19,346 nt of DNA from Ophiosphaerella korrae (lineage: Eukaryota; Ascomycota; Dothideomycetes; Pleosporales; Phaeosphaeriaceae): the NCBI GenBank assembly GCA_028456385.1, contig JALNQF010000616.1:1-19346 (forward strand), read 5' to 3'. Below, one piece after another: positions 1-9,040 of this stretch; within the stretch, counting starts at the first letter, position 1, and each line of letters opens with the position of its first letter. Below the pieces are notes generated by a model that ran no database searches, was not told where the DNA came from, and saw nothing but the letters and a program-made list of their open reading frames with translations. A program made the translations under genes and the position numbers.

Positions 1-1334
1 ATAGTATCTTCTAGTAATATAAGAGAGTACGTAGTATAATATTAAGTAATACTATTCTCTTTATTAAGAAGGTTATACAAGATAGTTAGTACTTGTAAGA
101 GAGTAGAATCTCTTACTTATAGCCTAGGTACTTACTATAGAGCTAAAGTTAATATAAAAAGAACCCTAGAAGCTTATTATAGAACTTACTATAGAAGTAA
201 GAAAAGATTAACTAGGTCTACTTAGTTATATTGCGGCTATATATCTACTAATACCTAGAAAGCAAGGTATTAAACGACTAGCGTATCTAGTATACTAGAA
301 AACGATTCCTATCTCCTAGGCGCATTACAATTATCTAAAACGCACGTATAATAGTTATAGAGGTAATATTATATATAAGGGAAAAGGAAAAGTATAGGTT
401 TAATAGGAACCTATATAGGTTTACTATAATAATATTAAGGATAGAGAGAGCTTAACCTAAGTAAAAGTATACGCTAATCTTAGGAGGCTTTTACGCTACT
501 TCTAGCAACGTATAACTAGAGCCTAATTAGTAGCTATGCTAAGTCTTTATTAAAATAATAATTTATATATGCTATATATTTTTGTCTTAAAGACTTGTTT
601 ATTGCTGTAGTATTCTTACAACGTATTATACCTAAGCTACTTAAGAATAAGAGCTTCTATTTACTATATATACTATAAAGAAGTAATTTACGCATAAAGC
701 TCGCTATAGTAGCTTAGGATACAATATCTAAAAGAAGCTCTATATACTAGTAAAACTCGTAAATAGCCTTGCTATAGCTTTTTAGCTTGTTCTATACCTT
801 ACTATAACTAGTACTAAGAAGACTTAAGATATTTATACTATAGAAAACTAATTTCTTGTTTTTCTAGTAATTAATATATTTAACTAAATCCTCTTAAACT
901 AGTTGTTTTGTATCTATTAGTCTATTCCTGTAAATATATAATAGACTTCCTTAAGTAATAATAATCCTAACTTTATTGCGTTTAGTCTTGTATAATTATT
1001 AAGCGTCTAAGATTGCTTATAAGGTAATATTAAATGTTTAGATAGCTTCTCTAATATTATAAGAGGTCTTTATAAGAGTGTTGTAATTATAAATAGTAAA
1101 GTTAAAAGGAACTAACTTTATATAAAGTAGAAGTAAGCCTTAAGCTCTCTTACGAATTATATCTTAAAGCGCCTCGCTAGAAGCTCTTCTAAAAGATAGA
1201 GACTTATTATAAGCCTTTTTAATTATTCTTGTTATCTTCTTAATTACTTCTTTATAATAATATTGCGTAGTGTTAAAGCTTAGTTTAAGATAATAACCTT
1301 TGTTACTCTACTTAAAAGTATATTTCTAAGTATC

Positions 1335-1336
<2 letters not shown>
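1..1336. other. Degraded DNA with weak coding-like frames, unidentified
   Basis: No intact gene. A plus-strand frame with few stops runs roughly 140-540 and includes the residues K-R-T-L-E-A-Y-Y. From about 560 to 1270, low-stop frames occur on both strands, so the coding strand cannot be chosen; after RIP, a frame and its codon-aligned antisense frame can both look open. I see no reverse transcriptase, integrase or DDE motif. It is probably part of an old repeat. Confidence 0.3.
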
Positions 1337-1366
<30 letters not shown>

Positions 1367-1396
1367 CTTCTTCTTCTTCTTCTTCTTCTTCTTCTT
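1337..1396 (+). repeat. (CTT)20 microsatellite
   Basis: Twenty uninterrupted CTT units, followed to about 1416 by a degenerate pyrimidine tail (runs of T with single C). The complementary strand reads AAG. The repeat has no CpA or TpG on either strand, so RIP cannot attack it, which may explain why it stays perfect inside heavily mutated DNA. No reading frame can be assigned to it. Confidence 0.97.
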
Positions 1397-1416
1397 TTTC
1401 TTTTTCTTCTTTTTTG

Positions 1417-2043
1417 TTGTATAATCGCCCCTCTTGCGCTATATATTTAACTTATATTTTAAACCTTTTAATAGTAGTTTAAATATTACTAAGTTATAAT
1501 AAAGCTTTAGCCTTATAGAGAGAGGAGTATAAAAAGAGATTAGGTATAATTATAGAGACGTTCTAGGGTTTAATGTAGTTAAATACTTGTTTTAAAACTA
1601 GTAAAAGATTGTACTAATATTTCTAGTAGATAGGAAGGCTTTTGTATAAGAAGATTTAGAAATTGTAGCTAGATATCTAAGCCTAGAACTGTTTATTAGT
1701 AATTAGGTTAATAAGGTTGTCTTTTAAATGTATATTATTTATTTTCCTTATAACTTATGCTGTTACTTAGTACTTTAATAAGGATAAAAGAATAAGAGAA
1801 TATATATTATATTATAAGATAACAATAATAGTATAGTTTAATTCTACGGAACTAGATATGCCCTAATAAGCGCTAGTAATAGTTACTCTATGTTAAGGAT
1901 TTATACAAGGGCTATACTATAACGTAGTTAATCTTTCTAAATTTAGGGGAGAAAAGGTTAATTTACGTTACTTAATTAAGAGATTAGATACCTTTTATTG
2001 TTGTAATAAGTAAATACTCCTTTTTTAGACCTAACTTATACTT
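1417..2043. other. Degraded intergenic or repeat DNA
   Basis: I find no frame that stays open, no recognisable protein motif and no clear internal repeat here. Base composition is the same as the rest of the window. Confidence 0.4.
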
Positions 2044-2130
2044 GTTAGTAAAATTAGCTTTACTCTATAGACACGAATTTTAATTGTAGCTAATCTACCT
2101 ATAGAAGATAAAGCTAATTTTGCTACTAAC
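2044..2130. repeat. Imperfect inverted repeat, possible tiny TA-flanked element
   Basis: The left arm (2044-2070) and right arm (2099-2130) are imperfect reverse complements around the core AAAATTAGCTTTA, separated by 28 bases. Taken as TA-flanked, the unit would be 2048-2123, with TA at 2046-2047 and 2124-2125. The right arm shares an exact 18-base stretch (2107-2124) with 3063-3080. It may be a minimal transposon end pair, or the left end of a longer element whose right end is at 3079. Seen: the repeats. Inferred: the transposon origin. Confidence 0.5.
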
Positions 2131-3079
2131 TAGTGTTAAAAACTTTCTATAACTTTATAAGAACGAATTCTAGAATAGTAGGTATTTATTATATTTGTAC
2201 GCTACTAAAAATTCTATCTATAATAGTGTTTACAATGTACTACTAAAATAGTACCTAATAACTTTTAATATACTCTTCTTATATTAAACTCTACGTAAGT
2301 CTTAGTACTAAGGCTATAAACGTCTACTTACATCTCCTTACTATAATCTTATTTACTATTAGTATAGTCTAATTTGCTGCGTACAATCTATTTTTATAAG
2401 GTATACTAGTAATACTCCTCTATCTTATAGTAGCTACTCTACGCTTTCTCTACTTAATACTATTCTATATTTTCTCTAATTACTATATAGTATATCTATA
2501 GTAGTATATTAACTATACTAGAATAGTTATCTTTATATAGGCTACGTTAATCTTATTTATATCTATAGCCTTTAGTTACGTAAAAACAAGGTAGTAGAGA
2601 TATATAGTTATTATTACTTTAGTAACTTCTATCTCTCTTATTTACCTCTAGGATATTTAGTACTATTAGTTAAGAAGCTAGCGTAATTAAGTTGCTATAT
2701 ATATTATAATTAGGAGCCTATTAATACTACCTACGCTAGACTACTAGTACACCTACTCTAGGAGGAATCTAGAATATAAGCTTTTACGCGCTTTCTTAAG
2801 ACTTATAATTATTAATAGTATAGGCGACAGAATCTATGCAATAGATTTTCTTAGCGACACGTTAAGAAAATACTTAAACTTACTAGATATTAGCTATTAT
2901 ATTATGCATTTTACAGTTATTATTAGAGGACGCATATATTAGCACAGTTTAATAGAGGTATACTATAAGTAGGTACTCTCTAGCTTAAGGATACTAGCTT
3001 AGTAATTAGAATAGTTAGGTCTAGTTAGCTAGCTAGTAGAATTGTGTTGTAGTTACGTTTAGGATAAAGCTAATTTTGC
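2048..3079. mobile_element. Possible TIR element of about 1 kb (alternative reading)
   Basis: The first 20 bases (2048-2067) match the reverse complement of 3060-3079 at 17 of 20 positions, and the differences are all C/T. TA dinucleotides flank both ends (2046-2047 and 3080-3081), as expected of Tc1/mariner-type insertion. An extra copy of the right-end motif lies inside at 2107-2124, so nested or composite insertions are possible. No transposase could be read between the ends. Short TIRs in TA-rich DNA can arise by chance, hence the low confidence. Confidence 0.35.
2131..3060. other. Degraded DNA without readable gene
   Basis: No frame stays open over a useful length and no protein motif is seen. 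If the 2048-3079 element is real, this is its interior. Slightly less mutated patches occur near 2820-2930, but they carry no recognisable signal. Confidence 0.35.
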
Positions 3080-3081
3080 TA

Positions 3082-3969
3082 GAAACTGTATTTGCTATTA
3101 TAATAGTTACTAATATTTATTGTAACCCTAGCTATCTACCTACTATTGCGCTCCTAAGCCTAATCTACAAGTTTTAATATATTTTTCTCTTCTCTTTTAA
3201 TTTTAGTATTAAAAATCCTTTATACTTACTCTTTTATAGTAATATCTACCTATCTACTATAAGTCTAAGGTATAGCTTTGTAGAAATTGCCCTATCTTAC
3301 CTAAGTAGTTGTATAGACCTTAAGTAGCATGCGTAAACTATAGTATGCTAGATATAGCCTTTTTTTTGTAGAATTAAGTGTATCTAGACTCTTGTTGCGC
3401 GTTAGAGATTGACAAGGTAGTCCTAACTCTAGAGATTATTTATACCTATACCTTAGGCGTATCTCTTTCTTATGTTGCGGTTGTTTTGCGTAGCTACGTT
3501 AAATAGCAATCGTAATACTATACGTATATATTACGAGGGCTTATACTTGTAGCTATAAATAAATAGTATTTAAAGAGGAATACGCTATAAATTTGCTATA
3601 TTTAGTGTAACTAGAGTTAAAGTATACTATATATGTAGTAGTAAGGTATTAACAAGTCTATTACTCTTTTATATAGGGTTAAGTGCTATATAATCTAGTT
3701 ACTAAATATAGCTTAGTAAGTATTAGCTATTTTATGTAATTAGCGGGTATTAGTTAGAAGTTCTATCCTGTTTGTTTAGGCCTATTATCTTAGACCTAGG
3801 TACCTACGGCATATTGCTACTTATCTAAGATCGCAGCTAGTAACCCTATTTAAACTAGCATAGCTAATGTAAGTATAAGTAGATAATGTTAAGATTGCAG
3901 CGTGCTTAACGCTACTATACCTCTAGCTAATAGCTATAGTAGTATAAACACTACTTATCCTAGACCTAC
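3082..3969. other. Degraded DNA, no gene recognised
   Basis: Read in all frames by eye, this stretch shows no sustained low-stop frame and no family motif. A short pyrimidine-rich tract lies at about 3181-3200. Confidence 0.35.
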
Positions 3970-4260
3970 TAGGGGTTTTATATAACTAACTCCTAATAAA
4001 GATATATTTAAAGTTAGATTTTATATCTTTAAAGGCTAAGACTTAGGCTAGAGAGCTAGGGTTTAACTTATACACTATTTCTCTGTGTCTATTAATATAA
4101 GTTTTAAGAGTATTAGCTTTAAGGGTTGTATTGTAGAAAAATATAGGTAACTAAAGCTTTTCTTGCTATTAGTTAATAATAGATATGTAATTATTACTAC
4201 TATCTAGACAAGGAGAAGTACTAGTAGCTCTACTAGATAGAAAAATAAAGAGTTAAAAAG
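3970..4260 (+). pseudogene. Unidentified relic coding frame
   Basis: A plus-strand frame with few TAG/TAA codons runs about 95 codons. It includes residues such as F-Y-I-F-K-G and later S-F-K-G-C-I-V-E-K, followed by a Ser/Thr/Arg-rich stretch. I considered a secreted protease-like domain but could not match any family. It lies upstream of the chitinase relic on the same strand, but no continuous gene links them. It could be part of a decayed transposon. Confidence 0.3.
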
Positions 4261-4852
4261 TTTGCGTAGACGTAGTTTAGCTTGTATAACGATATAGGAC
4301 TATAGCTAGGGTTAATATAGTTACTCTACTACTCTTTAGTATACTATTTAAGAATTTTTTATTGTAAGGCTGTAACACTAACTCGATAGTAGTTGTACCT
4401 ATAATATAGATAAGAATAGCGTTAAAAAGTCTTATTATAGTATAAGAAGTATTTTAGATAGAAGTTTTAGTAGTAGGCTAAGTACTAAAGAGAGTAGCGA
4501 AATACCTACTTTAATTATAGTATAATCTTATAGTATTAAAATTCTTAGAGCCTTAATATTAAATAGGTTAATCTATCGCTAAATCGAATACGGTGTACTT
4601 AGTGCCTTAGCTACGGTAGAACCTTTAAGTAAATCCTTTAATAAATACTAATAGGTTCTCCTTATTTAACTTGATAATCTTCTTAATTAATATTGCTGCT
4701 TTTTAACTTATTTTAGCTACTTACTTAAGATACTTTCTTTACTATTGTTGACCCTCTATATATAGAATATGTGTGTTGCTAGTTAAGATATAAATTATTT
4801 TAAGAATATAGCTTATTTTATAAATTAGGTACGTTAATTATTGTTATAGATA
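4261..4852. other. Region upstream of the chitinase relic
   Basis: A weak plus-strand frame (about 4390-4560) has few stops but no recognisable motif. The stretch closest to the chitinase should have held its promoter, the start codon and perhaps a short first exon. RIP has erased recognisable signals, and no start ATG in frame with the chitinase can be trusted. Confidence 0.35.
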
Positions 4853-5318
4853 GATATCTAATATTCTCCTATGTAGGTAGTGTATAGTCGTAATTTCTAT
4901 CCTTAAGATCTAGTTGCTAACGCCTTTACTTATATTATCTACGCTTTTGCTAATATTTAACTTAAAACTAGAGAAGTCTATCTATCTAATACTTAGTCTA
5001 ATATATAAAAGCACTATTTTTCTAACTTATAGACTAAGACTAGTCTTAATATCTATAGATGCGTAAAATAGCTCTACTTATAGAAAAAACAAAATCGCTA
5101 GCTAAAAACACTACTATCTATTAGTAGATAGTTGTATTCTAGTAACTTTGCTCTACTAGCTTCTATAGTCGTAGGTAGGTCTAGGTTTGTAAGTAGTACT
5201 GTTACTCTTCTTAAAGATCTTAGCTTTAATAGTATAGATTTATTTAATGTATAACGTAGGCTTTGCACTCTCTAATATATTTGTGTAGGTTTTAATTTAG
5301 ACTAGGAGTTCTTATAAG

Positions 5319-5358
5319 GTATCTAAACTAAGCTAGTATCTTGTTATATATTAAATAG
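5319..5358 (+). other. Chitinase intron, upstream of A-N-D-L-V
   Basis: GT (5319) to AG (5358), 40 bp, phase 1. Removing it joins the exon ending in the D-stop-E-F-L catalytic segment to the exon reading D-K-L-stop-A-N-D-L-V-V-L-L, a conserved order in this chitinase family. The length accounts exactly for the frame change. The acceptor choice is less certain than for the later introns. Confidence 0.55.
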
Positions 5359-5417
5359 TAGTTGTAGATAAGCTTTAGGCTAACGATCTAGTTGTACTAC
5401 TAGCTAAAACTTGTAAG

Positions 5418-5464
5418 GTATAACCCTAGTCGCTTTACTATATAGAAGAAGCTAATAAAGCTAG
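5418..5464 (+). other. Chitinase intron after L-A-K-T-C-K
   Basis: GT at 5418, AG at 5463-5464, 47 bp, phase 0. The interior has CTAAT near the 3' end as a possible branch site. Removal shifts the frame so that L-A-K-T-C-K continues into L-N-I-Y and then L-L-L-T-T-A-T, as expected of GH18 enzymes. Confidence 0.65.
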
Positions 5465-5534
5465 TAACTTAATATATACTTAGTATAATATGCACCCTAA
5501 AACTACCTCTTATTAACTACTGCGACTTTAGTAG

Positions 5535-5583
5535 GTAAGTAATAGTAACTAGGTATAAAAAATCTCTAATTTACGTAATATAG
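5535..5583 (+). other. Chitinase intron with intact GTAAGT donor
   Basis: The donor GTAAGT (5535-5540) survives, probably because its G follows a G and so is not in a TpG context. The acceptor is TAG at 5581-5583. The intron is 49 bp, phase 1. Splicing rebuilds T-L-V-G-P-S-N-Y-N-I-L, matching the family pattern around Pro-Ala-Gly-Pro. CTAAT at 5566-5570 could be the branch site. Confidence 0.82.
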
Positions 5584-5650
5584 GGCCTAGTAACTATAAT
5601 ATCTTGAAGTTAGCTACTATAGATAAATACTTAGACTTTTAGAATTTGAT

Positions 5651-5693
5651 GTAAGTTTAATTCTAAGGACTAATTATTTCTAACTCTTTTAAG
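5651..5693 (+). other. Chitinase intron splitting the N-L-M-A-Y codons
   Basis: Donor GTAAGT at 5651-5656, branch-like CTAAC at 5680-5684, acceptor AAG at 5691-5693. It is 43 bp, phase 2. It splits the Met codon of the conserved W-N-L-M-A-Y segment, and removing it restores that segment and the downstream frame exactly. Confidence 0.87.
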
Positions 5694-6159
5694 GGCGTAT
5701 AACTACTCTAGTAGTAATTCTAGCGTAAGCTCCTATAACGCAAACTAGAACTAATTATTAATAATCTAAAGTAGTACTCTATTTAATACTAATAAAGTAG
5801 TTAATAACTACGTTAGATCTAGGGTTCCTACTAGTAAAATTGTAATTAGGATGCTACTCTATAGTTGCTCTTTTGCAAATACTAATAGCCCTAGGATACT
5901 CTACTCTAGTGTTAGTAAAGGTATATAGGAATTAGGGATATACGATTATAAGGACTTACTATAGCTAGGTATAGTTAAGATAGATTCTACTATTAGGGTA
6001 AGCTAAAGCTATAATACTATATAATAACTTATAGTAAGCTTCGATATACTTAAAGTTATATTAATAAAAGTAGTATATATTAAAGCTAAGGGCCTTAGTA
6101 GTGTAATGTAGTAGGAATTAAGTAGTAATAAAAAGGGTAATAGGTCTCTTATCTAAACT

Positions 6160-6203
6160 ATAAGACTTGCAACTTTACTTTTACTACTATATTAATACTA
6201 TAG
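6160..6203 (+). other. Chitinase intron with RIP-mutated donor
   Basis: The frame changes between S-L-I-stop-T and F-V-K-T-L-R-G-V. A 44-bp phase 0 intron fits, ending in TAG at 6201-6203, but its donor reads ATAAGA after a T. The expected GTAAGA would have been in a TpG context, so a single RIP mutation (TG to TA) explains the lost splice site. Confidence 0.7.
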
Positions 6204-6308
6204 TTTGTTAAAACTCTTAGAGGAGTTAGCGCTCTTAAAAAGAGTATTAACCTACTAGAATATCTTGAATCTATATATAGAAATTTAAAGGCGGGAATAA
6301 ATAATTAG

Positions 6309-7140
6309 ATAGGCTAATCTTATTTATTACTTAAAAGACTATATATCCCTTACCTACTTCTTTGCTTTTGTTAACCCTCTACTTTAGTACGTAGTAGTAA
6401 AATATATACCTTAAAAATATAATTCTTATAAGTAATTATGCTTTTATACTATAGTATATTTAAAGAGGTCTAGCTAAGGATACTACTTTTTAGTCTAAGT
6501 TACAGCGTCTAATAGATAGTATACTTTAACGTAGGCTGTACAAGAATATTAAGTATAAAATAGAGCTATTTAAAGTAGTGTAGTTAAATACAAAATTAGT
6601 ATTAGAATCTTACGCCTTCTTAACTTTAAATTCTAGTCTTACCTTGTAGATAAGGAGAACGCTAGAAGTGTAAAGACTACCTAGAGCTAATACAATTTTA
6701 ATTATATATAGTAAGCTGCGCTACTATAGCTAATAGTAAGTCTTAGTAGGGTTATTTCTACTAAGGTTTGTTAGTTTAAGCAAAATTTTCTATAAGCAAT
6801 CTCTTACTCTCTTAGTTTAACGCTCTATTTTCTTTAGTTGTAACTACCCTCTACTCTTTAGTAGACAAGACTCTCTAATATTAAAACCTTTATTAGAATC
6901 TTAATTTATACCTCCTCTACCTTTGCCTATAACAAGACTCGACACGAAAAAGAATATAGGATAAAACTACCTTATAATTTAAGATATACCTAGCAAATTA
7001 TATAGTATCTTAACGCTTTGTAGAGTAAAGTTTCTTAGGGCGGGCTCTTCTAGTGCACTCTTTACGTATCTAGATAGACCTAGTAAAGTCTATAAGCTCT
7101 CTAAGAGAATAAAGTCTAAATCCTAATACTAATTTTATAC
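6309..7140. other. Downstream of the chitinase: degraded, unidentified
   Basis: The first part should contain the chitinase 3' end, but no terminator signal is recognisable. From about 6450 to 6850, low-stop frames occur on both strands, so neither strand can be preferred. No transposase or reverse transcriptase motif is seen. Confidence 0.35.
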
Positions 7141-8345
7141 GCGACTATATAGAAACATTAACTAGACCTAATTAATAAAGGTTATTATAGCTAAGGTCCC
7201 TATTTTAAGAGGGGAGAAGCTTAATTAACTTAATATAATCGGCGTCTTTAGACTAATATTATCCTTATATTAAGTTAATCCTATCTTAATAGGTAATTAA
7301 GTTTTGCAAATATATATAAAGCGTCTACTTAGCTATTTTAGTTAGATACCTTACTATTTCTTTATTGTATCTAGACAATCTACGACACAATAGAATTGTA
7401 GCTATATCTATTATTAGTTACGTTAGCTAACGCCTATATATCTTTATAGTATCTACTAGCCCTAGGTAGCGCTTAAGAAGCTAATCTTTTAATAATAATT
7501 ATTAACAAAGAGTTAAATTTTCTTATAAGATGCTGTAATTCTATAGGTGCTCTTACATTACCTTCTCCTAGTAACTATTAGGGCTACTTAGACCTTCTTA
7601 GAACTAAAGAAGGCTAACCTTAAGTCTTATAGTAACTAGGGTAAGAGGTATACTTCTAGCTATCTAATTATATGTATAAAACTAGTGTTAATAGATTAAC
7701 TTACTATAGTAGAAGCTGTTAAGTTAGATTTTTTATTAATAAAGGAAGGACTTAGAAGGTTATAGTATTGTATTATAGTAATTGTCTATACTATAATAAA
7801 GGAGACCTTTAAATATTCTACTTTAGAGTTCCCTAAAATATTCTAGAGGGCCTAGCTGTATTTAGATAGATCTAGCTAAATCGTAAGTATAAATTATTTA
7901 TAAATTGTGTATTAGTTAAGATTAGTTAGAGTTCTTATAATATTACTATCTAAACTTAATTATATATATCTATAGCCCCTTAAACGCTCTTATTAATATT
8001 AAGGTTGTATAAATACTTAAAGTCTACTACTTTGCGCTAAAATCCTATAAATTAGAGCTTAAGTATAGAATAGACCTTGAAGTCCTATAATAGATGTAAA
8101 AAGATAATCTTAGTAGAACCTTCTAGTTAGTAGCAGTCTTAGGCTACTAAACGGCTCTGGTTTTATAATATAAGATTAGGCGATAAATAACGTTTAGAAA
8201 ACTACTTTCTAACTAAGCGTGTCCTTACTACTTGCGACTAGGAGTTAGCACCTATTATAGAAACGAGCTACTACGCTGTAGGCGCTTAATATAAGCCTAA
8301 TACTAAAGCTAAGAATTAAGAAAGTGATAGATTTAAGATTAGTTA
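7141..8345 (+). pseudogene. Unidentified long relic coding frame
   Basis: One plus-strand frame (codon starts at 7141, 7441, 7561, 7801, 8041) has few stops for about 400 codons. It includes L-I-N-K-G-Y-Y-S, Y-F-K-R-G-E-A, L-I-R-C-C-N-S-I-G-A-L-T-L, N-Y-stop-G-Y-L-D-L-L, K-R-L-W-F-Y-N-I-R-L-G-D-K and E-L-A-P-I-I-E-T. Composition is that of a soluble protein rather than random TA-rich DNA. I do not recognise the family, and I see no DDE, RT or hydrolase signature. It follows the chitinase in the same orientation about 800 bp downstream and ends just before the 8511-9040 element. It could be a duplicated host gene or a transposon ORF. Confidence 0.5.
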
Positions 8346-8510
8346 GTAGGATGTATATAGTATTATTAATAGAGACGGCGTGTATAAGATAGAATATATT
8401 ATATATTAGGGTTTAAGTAGTATACTATATATGTAAAAATAGCTTAGGTAAGCTTAAGATAATAGAGGATGCGCGTAGCGGGATTAAAATAAATTAAAAT
8501 TTCTCTAATC

Positions 8511-8550
8511 TAACGTCTATCTACGTGTGCTAGAAAACCCTGCGAGCTAG
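8511..8550 (+). repeat. Left terminal inverted repeat
   Basis: The 40-bp left end begins TAACGTCTATCTACG and keeps TG at three places where the right end has TA, so it is the less mutated copy. Its first 14 bases are also the first 14 bases of the 17-bp satellite unit at 13371-13540. Confidence 0.8.
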
Positions 8551-9000
8551 AACTTTTTATTACTGTATATCCTACAACTATTAATAAACTTAGAAACTCT
8601 TAGTATAATATAATTATACTATATTCTCTACTTAGTTAATTTCTCTTAAAGTGAAACTTGTTGCTAATTCTGTAATAGTTGTTTATACTTACTAGCCTTA
8701 GCTTAGAGGGTCTTAGATTTAATAATTACCTTTTATATTTACTCTATATTGTAGGATACTATAGATAGATATCTTAAAAGTATAGGCTAAGCTTAGATAC
8801 CTATTAGCTAACTAACTTACTCTTCTATGCTACTATAACGCTTATGTAGCTAAGACTACTAAAAGTAGTAAGTTGTAGGGTAATAAAGAGAATTTTAGTA
8901 AATAGAATACTACGACTATACTTTAGATTATTTATCCTAAGATTCTAGAGTTATAATACTCTGCGTTAGCGTTGCTGTATCTACTAGCGCTAATAGTTTT

Positions 9001-9040
9001 CTAGTACGTAAGGTTTTCTAGTATACGTAGATAGACGTTA
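9001..9040 (-). repeat. Right terminal inverted repeat
   Basis: Reverse complement of the left end with six differences, ending in GTAGATAGACGTTA. Three of the changes are TG to TA relative to the left copy. Confidence 0.8.

Larger units (their letters stand above)
4853..6308 (+). pseudogene. RIP-inactivated GH18 chitinase, ChiB/Chi42-like
   Basis: Relic of a glycoside hydrolase family 18 chitinase, which cleaves beta-1,4 links in chitin. With stops read as Gln/Trp, landmarks follow the family order: V-Y-S-R-N-F-Y-P near 4880, Y-A-F-A-N-I near 4940, K-Q-N-R near 5089, L-L-S-I-S near 5108, the damaged catalytic DxxDxDxE near 5225-5310, L-L-T near 5507, Y-L-D-F-stop-N-L-M at 5628-5694, K-I-V-I-R-M-L-L-Y at 5836-5862, V-M-stop-stop-E (was MWWE) at 6103-6117 and a C-terminal Y-L-E-S-I-Y-R-N-L. 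Length and C-terminus fit the roughly 430-residue class V subgroup A enzymes without a binding-domain tail. The reading frame changes are explained by short introns (separate entries). The first catalytic Asp is now Asn, Trp codons are TAG, and Gly residues have become Ser or Arg, all as RIP predicts. The true start is unresolved; TAG at 6306 may be the original stop. Confidence 0.92.
8511..9040. mobile_element. 530-bp TA-flanked TIR element (MITE-like)
   Basis: The first 40 bases (8511-8550) and the reverse complement of the last 40 (9001-9040) match at 34 positions. Five of the six differences are transitions, and three of those are TG against TA, as RIP would produce. Counting the outer TA as target duplication, the element proper is 8513-9038 and starts ACGTCTATCTACGT. 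Size, TIRs and TA flanks fit a non-autonomous Tc1/mariner (pogo/Fot1-type) element. No coding frame is seen inside. Similarity between the two ends fades after about 40 bases. Which autonomous family moved it is unknown; the Fot1-like relic nearby is one candidate, without proof. Confidence 0.8.

Noticed and set aside
560..1270. Membrane protein-like relic on either strand
   Set aside because: Both strands give Leu/Ile-rich low-stop frames, the expected artefact of TA-rich, RIP-treated DNA, so no strand or product is supported.
4853..6308. Killer-toxin-like (subgroup C) chitinase
   Set aside because: The motifs near the start and the C-terminal segment resemble the short ChiB/Chi42 type, and no LysM or chitin-binding domain was seen upstream.
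6411..6425. Match between TTAAAAATATAATTC near 6411 and the window's last bases
   Set aside because: A short AT-rich match that is expected by chance in this composition; flanks do not agree.
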